Below are positions 1 to 12,211 of a stretch of 64,000 nt of DNA, in pieces. The position numbers were made by a program, and so were the translations under genes. The notes below the pieces were generated by a model that was given only the letters and a program-made list of their open reading frames with translations, had not been told where the DNA came from and searched no databases. The stretch's first letter is position 1. Each line of letters starts with the position of its first letter. Source of the stretch: Ephydatia muelleri (lineage: Eukaryota; Porifera; Demospongiae; Spongillida; Spongillidae); contig JABACO010000014.1 in NCBI GenBank assembly GCA_013339895.1, positions 1,465,046 through 1,529,045 of the forward strand, in the 5' to 3' direction.

Positions 1-1420
1 CCCAGCAATGACCCCGTCATCCATGTACCAGGAGTGAAATGAAAGCTGTGAGCAAATTGAGTCCGTTGCAATAGCAGTAACCATCTTATGGAGAACCAAG
101 CAAAAGAGTAAAGGTCCTAATAGGTCTCCCTGCTGGACTCCAGACTCCGATCTCAATGTACCCATGGCAGAGAACAATAAGAGATGATCACCATAACACC
201 CAGATGCCCATTGGAAGAGCTCAAAAAGTGCGCCTAGCATTCATCGAGGAGAGCTTGGCGAGATTCCGCAGGTCAATCTTCATCACTGCGAAATCATTGT
301 CATTCACATGCTCTTCAATGCAGATGCGTAACCCATGTATAATCTTCTCAACCCCATATGGACAGGCAACACCCAGTTGGTGAGGAGAGAAAAAAATCAG
401 ATGCCTCTTCTTTGTGATCCGACATAGGCATTTGCTGACCAAACGTCTCAGTATGTCTCCTACAGCGATTGGACGAATATCTGGTGGGGAGCCAGGTTTG
501 TCCTTTGAAAGGGCAATGAGGTTACCACCCGTGAACTTGGAGACCATTAAAGGAACCTTTCCGGATGCTAGAGGATTTACTATATCCTTAAGAGAAGAAC
601 AGATAGTTTTTTGTAATCTAACCTCAACAGCATCCAGTACATGCTGAACGTTTTAGCCTTTGGAAAGGACCTCAAGATGGCCAAGATATTAAAATCCCAT
701 GGAAGGATAGGAGGATTGTCAGGTGTGTCGCTTGGAAGGATTACAGGAGGTGCGGCATTTGGATGCTTTTGACTTCAACAATTGCCAGGTGGTGTCGTTG
801 TTGCATGGGAGCAATTCCTGAAGAGTTCAAAACTTGGCAAGCTTGCCATATAAGTAATTCTTTGCATGCCTAATGGCCGACTGGATGTTATAGCCAGAAC
901 CTTTCGTATGGGTCTGGACTGCTTTGGATGATTCTTGTTGAGAAGCAAGCTCCCAGAGGGTTAATAAATGACCTTTTGACCACAGATCACACAGGTAGTT
1001 GATAGAAGATGGTTTGTGGTGATGTCCTCTCCTTTTAGAAGATACTTCGGAAGCAAAAAAAGCTTCAACCATGATTCTTCATTGTTAGTGTGCAAAATAT
1101 CTTGCAAAGTTGACGATAAGGTTTTTGCAAATGCTGGTCTTGCTTTAGCTGGAATGTGGTGAATAGTACTACAATGTAAGTGGCACAATTGTTCAAAGGA
1201 TGGAAGCTGGGCAGTTCTGTGTATAACTAGTGGAACATCCTTTTGTGTATTTGTATTTGACCTAGGTATAGCACATTTCCTCTAATGTGACACGATGTAT
1301 AGGTGGTGACAGTGAGAACAGGTGATCATATTGTTCTCATGAAGCCAGTCATCTGGAACTGATCCAGGTAGGACACCTTGAGATGATTTTTCCACATTAA
1401 AGGGGCTACAAGTTCAGTAC
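1..1420 (-). mobile_element. non-LTR retrotransposon (LINE), reverse transcriptase part, truncated by window edge
   Basis: Minus-strand open segments read in order as a LINE-type polyprotein. Near 1,320-1,380 a CxxC zinc-ribbon-like stretch (ITCSHCHHLY) appears. Near 1,190-960 there is a conserved 'IPAKARPAFAKTL' segment, and near 547-221 an RT finger region with 'PDIRPIAVGDILRRL' and 'HQLGVACPYGVEKIIHG'. Near 190-1 the palm follows, with 'SGVQQGDLLGPLLF' and the catalytic YMDD box close to the left edge. These motifs are typical of invertebrate non-LTR elements. The reading frame changes between segments, so this copy is decayed. Its 3' part lies outside the window. I did not find target-site duplications. 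The exact clade cannot be assigned by eye. Confidence 0.8.
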
Positions 1421-1467
1421 AGTCTTGCACAATACACTCCTTTCTGCCACTGTTTGTCAGGCTTTCC

Positions 1468-1503
1468 AGCTCCAGGTTTTATATGCATATAAAACCAGGA
1501 GCT
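1468..1503. repeat. 36-bp near-perfect palindrome
   Basis: The sequence reads the same on both strands around a centre at 1485/1486 (core ATATGCATAT), with a single mismatched pair. It lies 10 bp from the next palindrome. Confidence 0.85.
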
Positions 1504-1513
1504 AAGTTGAGCG

Positions 1514-1587
1514 TATCTCCAGCATCTCCTCCACTCAACCGACACAACCATGGTTGTGTCGGTTGAGTGGAGGAGATGCTGGAGATA
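1514..1587. repeat. 74-bp perfect palindrome with no spacer
   Basis: Two 37-bp arms are exact reverse complements with the centre at 1550/1551 and no loop. Beyond the arms similarity decays within about 13 bp. Such a cruciform-prone structure is unusual in cloned or assembled DNA. It could be a fold-back from a transposition event or an assembly artefact. Confidence 0.9.
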
Positions 1588-1589
1588 TG

Positions 1590-2230
1590 TTTAGCTGAGA
1601 AAGGGTGTCCAGCACAGTAGGAAATTGGTGAGGAGTGGTGGGGGGGCAGATTCTCCTGACAGGAAGACCATCCACTTGTGGTGATGTAGAGCTTGTCTGT
1701 GGTGGTGGCTATAGCAATGTTGTGGGGTCATTAGCAATGACTGTAGTTGTGCTGAAGGTAGTTGTGGTAGAGGCTGTTGGGTTGGTGAAAAGAGCTGCAG
1801 TGATGTGGATGGTGATGTCTGCAGCTGCAAAGTTAGAGGCATTACTGGCAGCTGCTGAGGATAAACAGGTAGGAGCGTGTTATTTGCCCCCTCCAACATA
1901 TGAAACGATGAAATAGATGCTGATTTTGATGTCATCTGCGTTGAAATCTGAGATGAAAATATTTGTGGTGGTGATAGCTGTGAAGATGATTGAGGTGATG
2001 CAGGTGATAGTGGCAAAAGTTGCACCTTGGATTGTGTGGACGCCTTAGTGGTACTGTTACGGGCACACCCAAGAATGATGCCGCTACTGAAGCCACTGAA
2101 AAGTGATTAAATAGTTGACAACTTGACGACAATGGTTATGGAGGACTCTGCGGAGGAGGAGTAAGACCGGTCGATTTAGACGAAATAGTTTGTTGAGGCG
2201 GCTGAGGCTGGGGTTCATGTTGCACTAGCT
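1590..2230 (-). other. Ser/Pro/Gln-rich low-complexity stretch, possibly the LINE 5' region
   Basis: A minus-strand open segment (2025-1591, 144 codons) is rich in Gln, Ser, Pro and Leu and contains no recognised domain. It sits just upstream of the LINE coding segments on the same strand, so it may be the element's N-terminal low-complexity region. It may equally be chance openness of a GGT/GTG-rich strand. I would not call it a gene. Confidence 0.3.
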
Positions 2231-2281
2231 GTAATTGAGATGGTTGCAGTGATGTACGCTGTGTATTAGAACCTGTACATC

Positions 2282-2670
2282 GCAGATCATATTTGGTGCA
2301 GACCCCCACGGGCCAGTTGAGGAGGAACAGATCACACCTAAAGAAATCCCCCCAGTCAAGGATGCTGCTGTGGTCTCAACTGAGGACCAACCTTCTGAAC
2401 CTGAAGTGATGGAACCTCTACCACAGGCACCACCCAGGAGCCCTATCATGAAACACTCTCGAACTGGAACAGCTATAAGACCTCCTCTTCGATTCTAAAG
2501 GGGGAGATGTAGTGACTATATTAACCCTTGTCTGTTAGCGTGCCTCATGTCATTTATTATAATATCGTAATATTATTTAATTCAGTACTATAAAGCCTCA
2601 GTCAGTATCGTCAGGCCTTCATTACGAAGAGCCCCTTCCCTCGTGCGCTCCTGGACAATGTATACTATTA
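2282..2670 (+). mobile_element. Ty3/Gypsy element, C-terminal tail plus 3' LTR (fossil)
   Basis: An open plus-strand segment ends at 2,498-2,500 with a Pro/Glu-rich tail and 'RTGTAIRPPLRF'. It is followed at once by the purine-rich tract AAGGGGGAGATG and then a TGTAGTGAC start. This is the usual order at the 3' end of animal Gypsy elements: end of pol, polypurine tract, LTR. The LTR appears to run to about 2,670. The rest of the element is missing, so the copy is a broken remnant. Its age cannot be judged without the partner LTR. Confidence 0.6.
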
Positions 2671-2721
2671 AAAAAAACGGGGTGAACATCACTCCCCCTC
2701 GAAATTTCACTCCTGTTTTTT

Positions 2722-2757
2722 CAGTGAAGAGCACTCTATGTGGAGTGCTCTTCACTG
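2722..2757. repeat. 15-bp inverted repeat with 6-bp loop
   Basis: Arms 2722-2736 and 2743-2757 are exact reverse complements and would form a hairpin. No terminator-like role is expected in an animal genome. It may mark the end of a small element. Confidence 0.7.
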
Positions 2758-2989
2758 CACTCTGTGAATCTGTGAAGATTGCGCACTGTTTTAATTGATA
2801 AAAGTGAAAATAATTTTTTATTGGGTGCGATTATTTCGTAATGTATATCAGGCCCGGCGGAAGGCTATAGAAACTGGTTGGGCTGATTAATATTCATTAG
2901 GTTAATTAATATTCATCGTTACTGATTATTAATATCTACGCATAAATCAATTAATTTTCAATATGCATGTTCATTCGGTCTGCAAAATA

Positions 2990-3330
2990 ATGATTAATGA
3001 TCAAGGCAAGAGGCAATGGTGAAAAACAGTAAATTGTTGTTCTGATCATGGATGCAGCAGCAATTATTTCCATCTCTGTTGTCCACATGTTCAAGGACAA
3101 CATCCTCGTTCGCTTCAGATAGTTTTTCATTGTCAAAATGCATGCAACTTCAGAATCATAATCATAGCATTATGTGCCATATAAAAGGTAACAAGAAGAC
3201 TAACTTTCTCATGGCCATCTTGTGACCCTGCTAAAACTTGAGCTATAGGTTTCGAAAATAATAGTTCCATCTCCTTTAATTCTGAATGCTGCTGAAGGAG
3301 CCTGCGATATTCCAATCCTTACTAGATCTT
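2990..3330 (-). CDS. unrecognised coding-like exons
   Basis: On the minus strand, 3,315 to about 3,210 is open and reads like protein (contains 'RRLLQQHSELKEMELLF'), ending at a possible GT donor after 'DGHEK'. A second open piece lies near 3,130-2,990. I do not recognise either. Position among integrase fossils suggests a transposon accessory protein. A decayed host exon is the alternative. Confidence 0.25.
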
Positions 3331-3599
3331 TAGATTTGATGTCGTTGCCATGGATAAATGATAATTGACACTTCTCATGCTACCAATCAGTACTCACAGG
3401 TAGATAGATTATTAAATCTATTTGATCATCCTTCACTACCTCTAGTGATTTGAAGGGTTCATCAGTACTGGTGCATGAGGGTGATATGGACTGCTAATTC
3501 AATGCTCAATTCCAGTTAGCTTAAACAAACAGCTGAAACAGTATTGTGAATATATGGTTAAAATTCATTAAACTGCTAAAATTTACCTTGACAGTTGAT

Positions 3600-3805
3600 T
3601 ACAGGTCCATTGCCTCAATCTTGTAGGTATAATAAATATATTGTGACCGCAACTGATTACTTTTCTAAGTAGCCTGAAGGTGCTCCATTTCAAGACAAGA
3701 CAGCAATTGGTGTTGCTGATTTCTTATTTACAGTATTTTTTCATCATGGCTGGCCTGACATTATTATATCAGATCAAGGATGGGAATTTGTCACACATGA
3801 GTTTC
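3600..3805 (+). mobile_element. integrase-core fossil (Ginger/Gypsy kind)
   Basis: The plus strand reads 'YIVTATDYFSK', then 'DKTAIGVADFLF', then 'DIIISDQGWEFV', which matches the DDE integrase core of Ginger transposons and Gypsy elements, including the two acidic catalytic positions. It is a broken fragment without the rest of the element. Confidence 0.65.
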
Positions 3806-4252
3806 ATAGAAAAAAAAGAATGGAACTAAGCATTTTAGATATTGAATGAATAGTAGTGTCAATAACATGCATTAATAATGCACAACAACCCTTGTTATGA
3901 TTATGAATTTTCAGATTTACATACCTATCAAATGCCTATTTGACTCCATACTTTGCTTGGAATTGGAATGGCAACTTTTTTTTCCTTTAAGTTTTGCATT
4001 GACCTGCTGACATACACATCGTCTGCAGTACTCATCTACATCATGATCAAGTCCTTTCCACCAGTATTTTTCACTGATCTGCAGCAAAATTAGTAACTCA
4101 TGATAATGTACTATAATTATTAGGTATCTTAAAAATTAATGACAATGTCTTGGTGATGACATGCTACCTTCTAATAATGTTCATGCCATCAAATTTGTGG
4201 TGCATGACATGGCTAGATTGCGTGGACTCCTCGGTATGATATTCTGAGAACT

Positions 4253-4723
4253 TCAGTTACTTACCTTTGCACGTGTTTTGTCCCAGCCTTCGTGGTACCC
4301 ATCAACGCCATCATGGCAGGAACAAATAATTCTAGCTTTCTCCTTTTCGTTTGCAATGACCCGTTTGAGACTGATCTCATTCACTGTATCTGTTGCTCGG
4401 TAATACAGCAATCGGTCTCTCAGGACAAACATAGCAGCTTGCTGCCGTATTCCCCGTTTCTCGTTTGCTGTAGCTCCAGCAGGACACATACGTGAAGCCC
4501 GAGGGTCGCCATCTCTGCCAGAAGTGAGGTACTCAACCAATACGCTATACCATTGCTCGTCGATATGTGAAGCACACATTTTCAAACCGAACGAACAACA
4601 CGTGCCAAGGCGGATAAAGTATCCCAGAGTAGGTTAAAATATACTCCAACCGGACGAAAAATACTAGCATAAATTAACCCCCAGGATGAAATATTTGGGG
4701 GAATAAATATGCTGTGACACCGG
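4253..4723 (-). mobile_element. Ginger-type element end: integrase N-terminal exon and terminal inverted repeat (fossil)
   Basis: A 110-codon minus-strand segment (4585-4253) reads 'NEKRGIRQQAAMFVLRDRL' and then the zinc-binding HHCC region of an integrase, ending at a GT donor near 4,255. Downstream at 4,700-4,719 the strand ends in ...TGTGACA followed by CCGG (4720-4723). The same TGTCA-type end next to CCGG recurs at 18,293 and 26,073. I infer a Ginger-type DNA transposon with a CCGG target. The opposite end was not found, and the copy is broken. Confidence 0.55.
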
Positions 4724-4743
4724 CACAGCAACAATTCTTGATT

Positions 4744-4812
4744 TCCAATTTATTTATCACTTACATTCTGGTACACATTTTGTACCAGAATGTAAGTGAT
4801 AAATCAATTGGA
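4744..4812. repeat. 69-bp fold-back (hairpin) sequence
   Basis: Arms 4753-4775 and 4781-4803 are perfect 23-bp reverse complements around a 5-base loop. They extend with one mismatch to 4744 and 4812. It lies 20 bp from the Ginger-type end at 4,723. Confidence 0.85.
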
Positions 4813-5573
4813 CATCACGAATTGATTCGACGCGTCGGTCTCCATTAAGCTGCATGTTAATGGCTTACCCTGCTATGTATGGTTTGCTAACCTGTAGCTC
4901 CAACGACAACATCACATGAACATCATACGGACGAATACATTACACGTAACTGGAGTACACAACTTGCATGCACGTGCGCCCTTTCACCGGACCGAGCCTA
5001 TACATGTACTCGCCTCTGCTTCACGCGCAGTGCAATATAAGTCCACCAGACTCCTATAAGGATCGCATGTGGATGGACAATTTCAGAACCTAACTTTTTT
5101 TTTTTGTCGACACGCAACGAGCTCAGGAAGCGTAATTGGAGTGTCTGCACCCTGCGAGTGGTTGCGACGTCGTTTTTGACTCATCGTTGTAATTTATGGC
5201 TGTCGTGAGACTAGAAGCTTTCGCGCATATAGAGGGGGGAGGGGGGGGGGGAGGGGGGGAGGGGGGGAGGGGGAGAACTACTAGCTGCAGTTCTGTGGTA
5301 CAGCATGAATATGTACTGCGCATATTATGTACTGCGCAAGTAATAATGATCAAATGAGCTGTTATGTGAATTCATTACGGTACACAGTTCCATAAATGCT
5401 GGTGCGACTGTGAGAGTCGGCCACTGTTGCTAGGCAAACATATACCATACATAGCCAACTTGCAAGTAATCAGGTTGCTTATATGGTGTGGATTCGCGCG
5501 GGACGAGTTTTGAGAGATTCATGGGTACAAAGCTATAGGCCTACTCGATTCAAAGGGTCCATCGACAGAGACG
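4813..5573. other. upstream region of the UNC13-type gene with G/A tract
   Basis: No coding segment is visible. A purine tract of almost pure G with four A interruptions lies at 5233-5275. The region holds no obvious TATA box. It is the expected promoter and 5' UTR interval of the gene starting at 5,574. Confidence 0.4.
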
Positions 5574-8500
5574 ATGTGTAGTCCAAGCGTGAGTGCTAGT
5601 AACAAGGACAATGGAGCACGAGGCAGCGATGAGGAGCTCGTACGCAGCGCGCCAGAGATATACCACAATCAGTTCTGGCTCAATCATACTCAGGTATGAT
5701 CATTCGGGGAGGTTTTCCGTGCAGCAGGCGTACAGTTTACATTGCATGCCATCCTATCTAACGCCCACCTGTGTTGCTGTATTGATGCATTGATCTTGTA
5801 CTGGGATTTGACGAGAACAATTAATCACAGTTAAAATGTTGCGTGCATGGTTTGTGTTGCCTGCAAGCGCTACGTCAGTTATTAATAACTTATGTAGTGC
5901 TAATTTCAGAGGGCCATACGGCCACGTTCAGCATGGCAACGCAGCATAGTTGCAATGACTTAATCCAGTTAATTATAACACGCGCCTTTTCGGCCTCAGC
6001 CATCTAATCGTGTTTGTGACTCTTATAAAGTTGAAAAGCACTATGTACATCTAACATGCAGCGCTCACGTTTTATTGCTCTCTCAGGACTCACCTTTAGT
6101 ATATTGCTTTTCTCCCTCTATATAGACCAGTCCTCTCTGAATTCATATAGGGTTAGTACATCAGGTCCCCTTTTATAAGTCTCATCTCATGCCCCATAAC
6201 TACTTCTTGTTAGATCTATTTCTCTGTGCAGCATGAATCTTTGTGTGTGGTTATTGCAATGCATGCACATGCCCACATAGGTTGCCACCTGCATGAAAGC
6301 ATTCTTCAATGACTGCATGTCAGCGTTCTTAATTGATTGAGGTTTATGGGGTGGAGTGGAAGAGGCGGAGTATATATAGTACTGAATTAATTTGCTTTAT
6401 ATGCCAGTGAACACTCATCTGCATTCAGATTGAAAAAGCTCATAGGATAGCTGTGGACACAGTTGTTTCTACTGCTGCACTAAGACCTCACCAAGAGGGA
6501 TTTGAAGAATATATCAGTACTGTGAGTATTATGAAAAAGTAATTTTGATACATTGTGTTTAGTACAGCTGTGTTGCCATATAGACCTTTGGCATCTCTGA
6601 GAAAAATAAGAAAACAGTTTGGCAATCTTCACTTTCAAGACAAGGGGTTGTGAGTTGCATACATGATAATGAAACACATATTACACCCTCTTATGTCTTG
6701 CACTCAAGACCCACAGTTTGATGTTATCATGCCGAGTGATCAAAGCACTACGCATGGCTCCCAAGAACACTGCTGGTAGGTAGTGTGAATGTATGTGGTA
6801 GACACACAGGCAAATGAGATCTCCATGCACTCAGGTCAGAGCAATCTTTACTTGCTCCTCGGCATCGTACCAACCAAGAGCATTGGTGACAGGGTTACTA
6901 AGCGTGGTCTTTTGAGAGAAGAACAGGAAGAGGGTACCATAGGAGTAATTTTTAGGTCTAGAACCCAATTATCAACACTGGAGCCCTCATGGAATGAGCA
7001 GTTTGATATGTAAGCAGATTAGTGAAGAATGGATTCTGTTATACTCACTGGCTCATATAACTTGCAGCTTATTCAGCATTTTTACAGTTGCATATATGCA
7101 TCCAATACCTACAGACCACTTCAAGATCGTGAAGAAAGCACGCTAGTTATTGAAATGTGGAACAGCAAGGAACCAATCACATGTATGCCTCAGGTGAATG
7201 ATGCTAAGGGGTTTGCCAGGTAAGCACTACAAGGTTCTCTAGTATATGGTTTATTAAAGTGTGTGATGAGCAAGATGCATTGAAACTGTAATTGTAGTTT
7301 TGCGCAACATTGTTTTGTGTGCACATCAGTATGTAAATATGTTTCAATGCAGCTGTTATCCCAATGCTATATTATTAGGTTTGAAATTAAACAATGCAGC
7401 TTTGTAAATCAATGATGACATCAATAGACTTAGACCTGCTGCCTGATTATTAATTCGCAATTTTGCCTATAAATAAGGAATGTGTTCAATATTTGCTTTA
7501 TTGAACCCGAAGGGGTGTACCATCATGTCAGTGTGTAATGCTCTGCAATCATGTTCTGTGATTTCCACGCATTTACATTATCCTATGTGTGCATACTGAA
7601 ATCAACAGATACCTTGGCCGTCATGTTAAATTGAACTCAAGTGACGTTCTAATTGGATGGACCTATTGCAATGCAAAAACTGTGTACCTGCAAGGGGATG
7701 AGATGTCCTTAGGTTTAAACGAAACCACACCTGGGCGCAAATGTGGAAGCATTAAAATTCACCTCTCTGTTAGTGGAAAGGTTAGGATTTAAGTTGTTGC
7801 ACAGTAATGCTTCAAATGTTATTGTGATTAACTGCACATTTATTAATGTGTACTTTATTACATAGTACATGCTCTGTCTGTGCAAGCATTACAAATTCAA
7901 ATGTACACCTTACTGTAGAAAAGGGTATTTTTAACTGTGTACAAAGGAGTGTGTACTTTTATGGTGCTCAGATGTAACAGTAGTCAAACCTGCGAATGGT
8001 GAAAGTTGTCAAAATCCCGCACATTATTTAGTTTTTGTTTCTTCTTGCCATGGGACATTTTCTCATTTCTTAGAGCGAACAAAGCTCAAAAGAGCTAATA
8101 AACGAGCACCACATGACACTCTACAAGGCTCTTGTGATGAAAGAGAGTGAACAGGTTAGCATACTGGGCACTGTCAAAACCTGTTTATTTTACTCCATTT
8201 CTCTATAAAGGCACTTATGCTCAGTCAAGAAGGGTTTCCTTCTCTTCTGAGTAATGATGGAGAGAGACTTCTTCATCTGCATGCTTGCTACAGTGGGCTC
8301 AGCAAGCTTCAAGAATATTCGATGTAAGTGTAATTATACTAATTGGCACAAAGTGTTATTCTAGACAGTTGTATCAAAGTTTAATTTGTTTAATCTTAAC
8401 AGAGTTACTTACAAATGCTTGTTTTAGATTTTATATTTGATTCATTTGTTCTATTTATTACATAATTGTTGTGCTCAGGCGCTTAGCAGTCCTCCTCAAC

Positions 8501-9940
8501 TACAACAAAACTTGCCCATTTGCGCCGAGTGTGTTTATTCCCCTGGTGGATTTACTAATTGCCGAATACAACCTTTTCTGCAAAGAGAAAATAGTAGCTT
8601 CAGACGAAACCACCAATAATGAATGGCAGTCAGGATGGGACAAGGAAATTTTAAGTCAATTTCAAACTCTACTGGATGAGTTGCGGAAGACCCTTTGTGA
8701 CCACCTCTGCGTAATTGATCTTGCAAATGATTCAGGAGTTAAAGTTCTGGAAGATCACATCTTGTAAGTGGAACTATGGGTGTATCCATTCTGAAATGCA
8801 TAGTAATGAGTATAGCCCATTACAGACTATTGAAGAAGCTATACACACTTGATGACTTTGCGAATAGACTTCCAAACAATGAAAAATCCATACAGAATGC
8901 AACAATTGTTTTCATTAAGGTGACTTACTTGATATTCATAAATTTGCACATATCATATTTCACTTACTCTGCTCCATACAGGAATCATTCAAAAGGTGGT
9001 TCTACTATTCTGTAGAGGATCAGGTATGCTTCACAGTTTTACAGATGATAAAGGGATTTTTTAAATGAATGCTCGTAAACGATAATACTTATCAATAGTA
9101 CATTCAACTAGGGTGATGACATCTTACTTAGAGACACGGTGCTACAGTGTGTGACACTGTGTGGTGTGGTCGAGTCGAAAATTGGACCTGCCGTTCAAAA
9201 GCAGTGAGTGTAGACAAGGCAACCTAAAGTGTGCTAATAAGATACATTACATTGCTCTTGGATACAGCATCCGTGTGGACTACTTCAGCACCTTCATTTC
9301 TGCAATGGACGGTTTGGTACGCTTGTATGTTAGTTACATTCGAAACTGAAATACAAGATTGCTTCTATCTTTAAACACCTTTTGGCTGAATTTCCAACTC
9401 AAAGGTGTCAACACACACAAGGCAGTTGTGCAGCAGAAATATTGCCCAAGATGAGCAACTTGCATGTGCTCTGATGGACATCTATTTTTTGCTCAAAAAC
9501 ATCAATGATGTGTACATATTGAATATTACAGATCCAAGGTACAGGCCTTTCTTTTGTGTTTAAAATTTCAGACATCCATGACACAATAGATTTTGTGATC
9601 AGCTTCAAGTTACTAAGTATCAGTCGTGGTTTAAAGAGATTGTTCCAGTTTGGCTTAAAAATAACTGCAGCAATTGCAACAGTGCAATTGCCAAAGCTGT
9701 GAAACTTGATGAGGTGAGTAATATAGATATTGCTGTGGTTTTGCAATTCATCATTCCAAATGTTTCCACTAAGTTTTCATCAAGTGTCACAGAGGGAGTT
9801 AAATATTCATTCTCTTCATTGGACGCATTAACATGCCTTTTTGAGATGAAATCTTTTTGGGACAAATTGCATTGGCCACCATCTGAAGGAGCAGCAGATT
9901 TATGTATCACCCTTACACAAGTAAGATCAAAATGAACTGG

Positions 9941-9987
<47 letters not shown>

Positions 9988-12211
9988 TGTGTGTGTGTGT
10001 GTGTGTGTGTGTCCATTTAATTATCTTTTGGTATTTATTCCCCTCTTCAATCATAAGTCTATTACAAAAGAGGCGATCAGTTATGTTGACAAACTCTGCT
10101 CCATCTGGCCACAGTATAATCGTTGCACCAATGCCACTCAGTTCAACGTCACAAAGCAACTCTGCATTATAATAAGCAACATCCACCATATCCAAGAAGA
10201 ACTCAAACCAGCACCTTTGTCAAATAGCTCTGAAAAAAAGCTGTTTACACTTGAAAATGACCCTTGTATTGACCAGTCTACTAGTGACCTTTTGCAACAA
10301 ACGAAAGGCACCATACAAAGCCTATTCCAAGAGGCTTCTGATTCTTGCCGCCAGAAAATCCTTACCTTATGTGAACAAATGGGGCATCAGGTAGACTGAA
10401 GTTGTAAATGACTCTGTTATGGGATTCATTGTGCATGCACATTAGGAAGGTCACAAAATACAGTGTAAAACATCAGCATCACTTTGCATGTATTTGGTTT
10501 GAATTTTAAGATGCATATATGTCTTTTTTTATCCTAAACGTTTTGTTTTTAAAACACCCTCCGGATGTACTAATTCAAGCCTCTAAGTCTGCATTCCAGA
10601 TATTGTTTCAATTGAATTAGTCTATAAATACCCAGAAGCATGTGTGATGTTTGTAAACAAGAATAGCATTTCTGATGCCCATTTGTGATTGTGTCTTTGT
10701 TTAACTATAGTTTGAGGCTACTATACTTACATTCATCAAGGATTTGAGAAAACCAAACACTGAAGAGGTGAGCACACTCCATGTGCACACTCCATGTGCA
10801 TGCTAACATGTATGAGAGTGAAGAAAGCACTCAGTAATAATGGTGCAGTTACATATTTTAATTGAAAAAATAGCTCTTTTAATTGCCGCATTATTGGATT
10901 GTGTATCTTATATCTCTTCAGAATCTCTGTACATACATGAACACAAACCTGGCTTTTCTGAGAACAAATCTTCCTGACCCGGCATTTATTATGTGAAAAA
11001 CATTGTCTTTTTAGAATAAAAAGGCTATTAGTGCCTGTCTGCATTTTTGCAACCACAGGGTCCTCCAAAAGACTTGGACATCTGTGGTTCATGCCTTCAA
11101 CTCTAGTGACTTCAGAAGTGGCAGCAGTGAAGAGAACTTGAAGATAAAAGACCTGCTGCTGACCTTACATGATGTCATCGTGGGAGAAAGAAATGAGAAT
11201 CAGCTGGAAATTGAAGAGTACAAGGTACATTTTGCTAGCTATTGTAAAGGCAAATGCAGGTGTTAAGATTAAATCAAATGATTCAGCACATTGGATGCAA
11301 GCACTATCTGTTACACCCCGGCTCCAGAAAATAGTACTCTATTTGGAACATATTATGCTATGCATAGATGCAATGCACAATGTGGGTTTCAGTGCTGATG
11401 CGTGACCAAAACTCTGATCGTATACATGCAGGTGGTTCTTAATGAACTGCAGTGCATGAGTCGACCGACACACCATTTGGTCCAAGATCTCTGTGCTGAC
11501 CTAGCCAGACAGCAAGTAGAGGCATCGTCTTCTTGTGGCCTCGGGATGGTGAGAACCAGTGTTGGCTATATCAAGGATCAGTCCACACTTGAGGTCACCA
11601 TGGTGGGAAATAGCATTCCTTGCAATGGTATTCATTAGACACCATGGCCATATCTAGTATCAATTTCATCTCATGCTTCTGCAGGCTCACTGTACATCAG
11701 TTTGGACATCCTACCTAGAGTCAATGCTCGCATTAGTCCAAAAAGATTCCACCTAGCAGAAAAGAAACTGGAAGGGAACAGTCAAAATTTCAGTGACGAA
11801 TTGAAAGTGTAGGTAACATGCATGCAATATTATAATTATACAAAAGTAGGTCTAAAGTATCCTTCTTTTGTCAGAACCCTAAGTGAAGACACAATACGAA
11901 CAGCGGGTGGTATCCTGGTTGTGGGTTTATACAGTCAGAAAAAGGATGGCTCGATTGGCGTGTGCGTAGTTCCATGCCATGAAATCCCAACAATTACTGA
12001 AGCGGCACCACTTCTCAATGCCAGCAATCCAAGTCGCCGAAGGCTTGACCTTCCATTGTTCCGAATAAAAGAGTCTAATGCTATGAAAGAACTGGAGCGT
12101 CGTCAGAAGTCCGACCATGAAGCATCAGTGTTTCTGTTAGACTTTCACAAACAATATATGCACGTGCCAAATAATTCACACCCAGTCTCCAAAATGTGTA
12201 GCATTATGTAA
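5574..12211 (+). CDS. UNC13D-like: Munc13-4/BAIAP3-type C2-MUN-C2 protein, 24 exons
   Basis: Proteins of this family tether and prime vesicles by acting on SNAREs. Exons, each with GT-AG borders and a continuous frame: 5574-5693, 6429-6521, 6584-6649, 6709-6775, 6835-7009, 7088-7219, 7609-7780, 8074-8154, 8211-8323, 8479-8763, 8826-8919, 8982-9023, 9112-9203, 9268-9316, 9405-9538, about 9603-9713, 9774-9920, 10058-10390, 10711-10767, 10922-10992, 11059-11224, 11432-11627, 11685-11808, 11875-12211. The product is about 1,100 residues, the usual UNC13D size. C2A lies near residues 95-280 (LYLLLGIVP, TLEPSWNEQFD). MUN lies near 290-880 (FEMKSFWDKLHWP, CTYMNTNLAFLRTNLPDPAF). C2B follows from about 900. 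The last exon carries the family's Glu/Arg-rich C-terminal helix. No C1 domain is seen, which favours UNC13D/BAIAP3 over UNC13A-C. The final residues CSIM form a CAAX-type box. AATAAA at 12552-12557 is a candidate polyadenylation signal. Start chosen as the first in-frame ATG of exon 1. Exon 16's start is the least certain border. Confidence 0.88.
9942..10011 (+). repeat. (GT)n microsatellite in intron 17 of the UNC13-type gene
   Basis: About 70 bp of GT repeats with one interruption lie between exons 17 and 18, ending roughly 45 bp before the acceptor of exon 18. Confidence 0.95.

Noticed and set aside
1591-2025. 144-codon Ser/Gln/Pro-rich minus-strand frame as a gene
   Set aside because: Low complexity, no homologous motif, and the opposite strand is also open for 93 codons. 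Kept only as possible LINE 5' region.
5593-5793. Alternative ATG frame across exon 1 of the UNC13-type gene
   Set aside because: The frame starting at 5,574 splices in phase to exon 2 and gives family-like sequence. The other frame reads through the donor.
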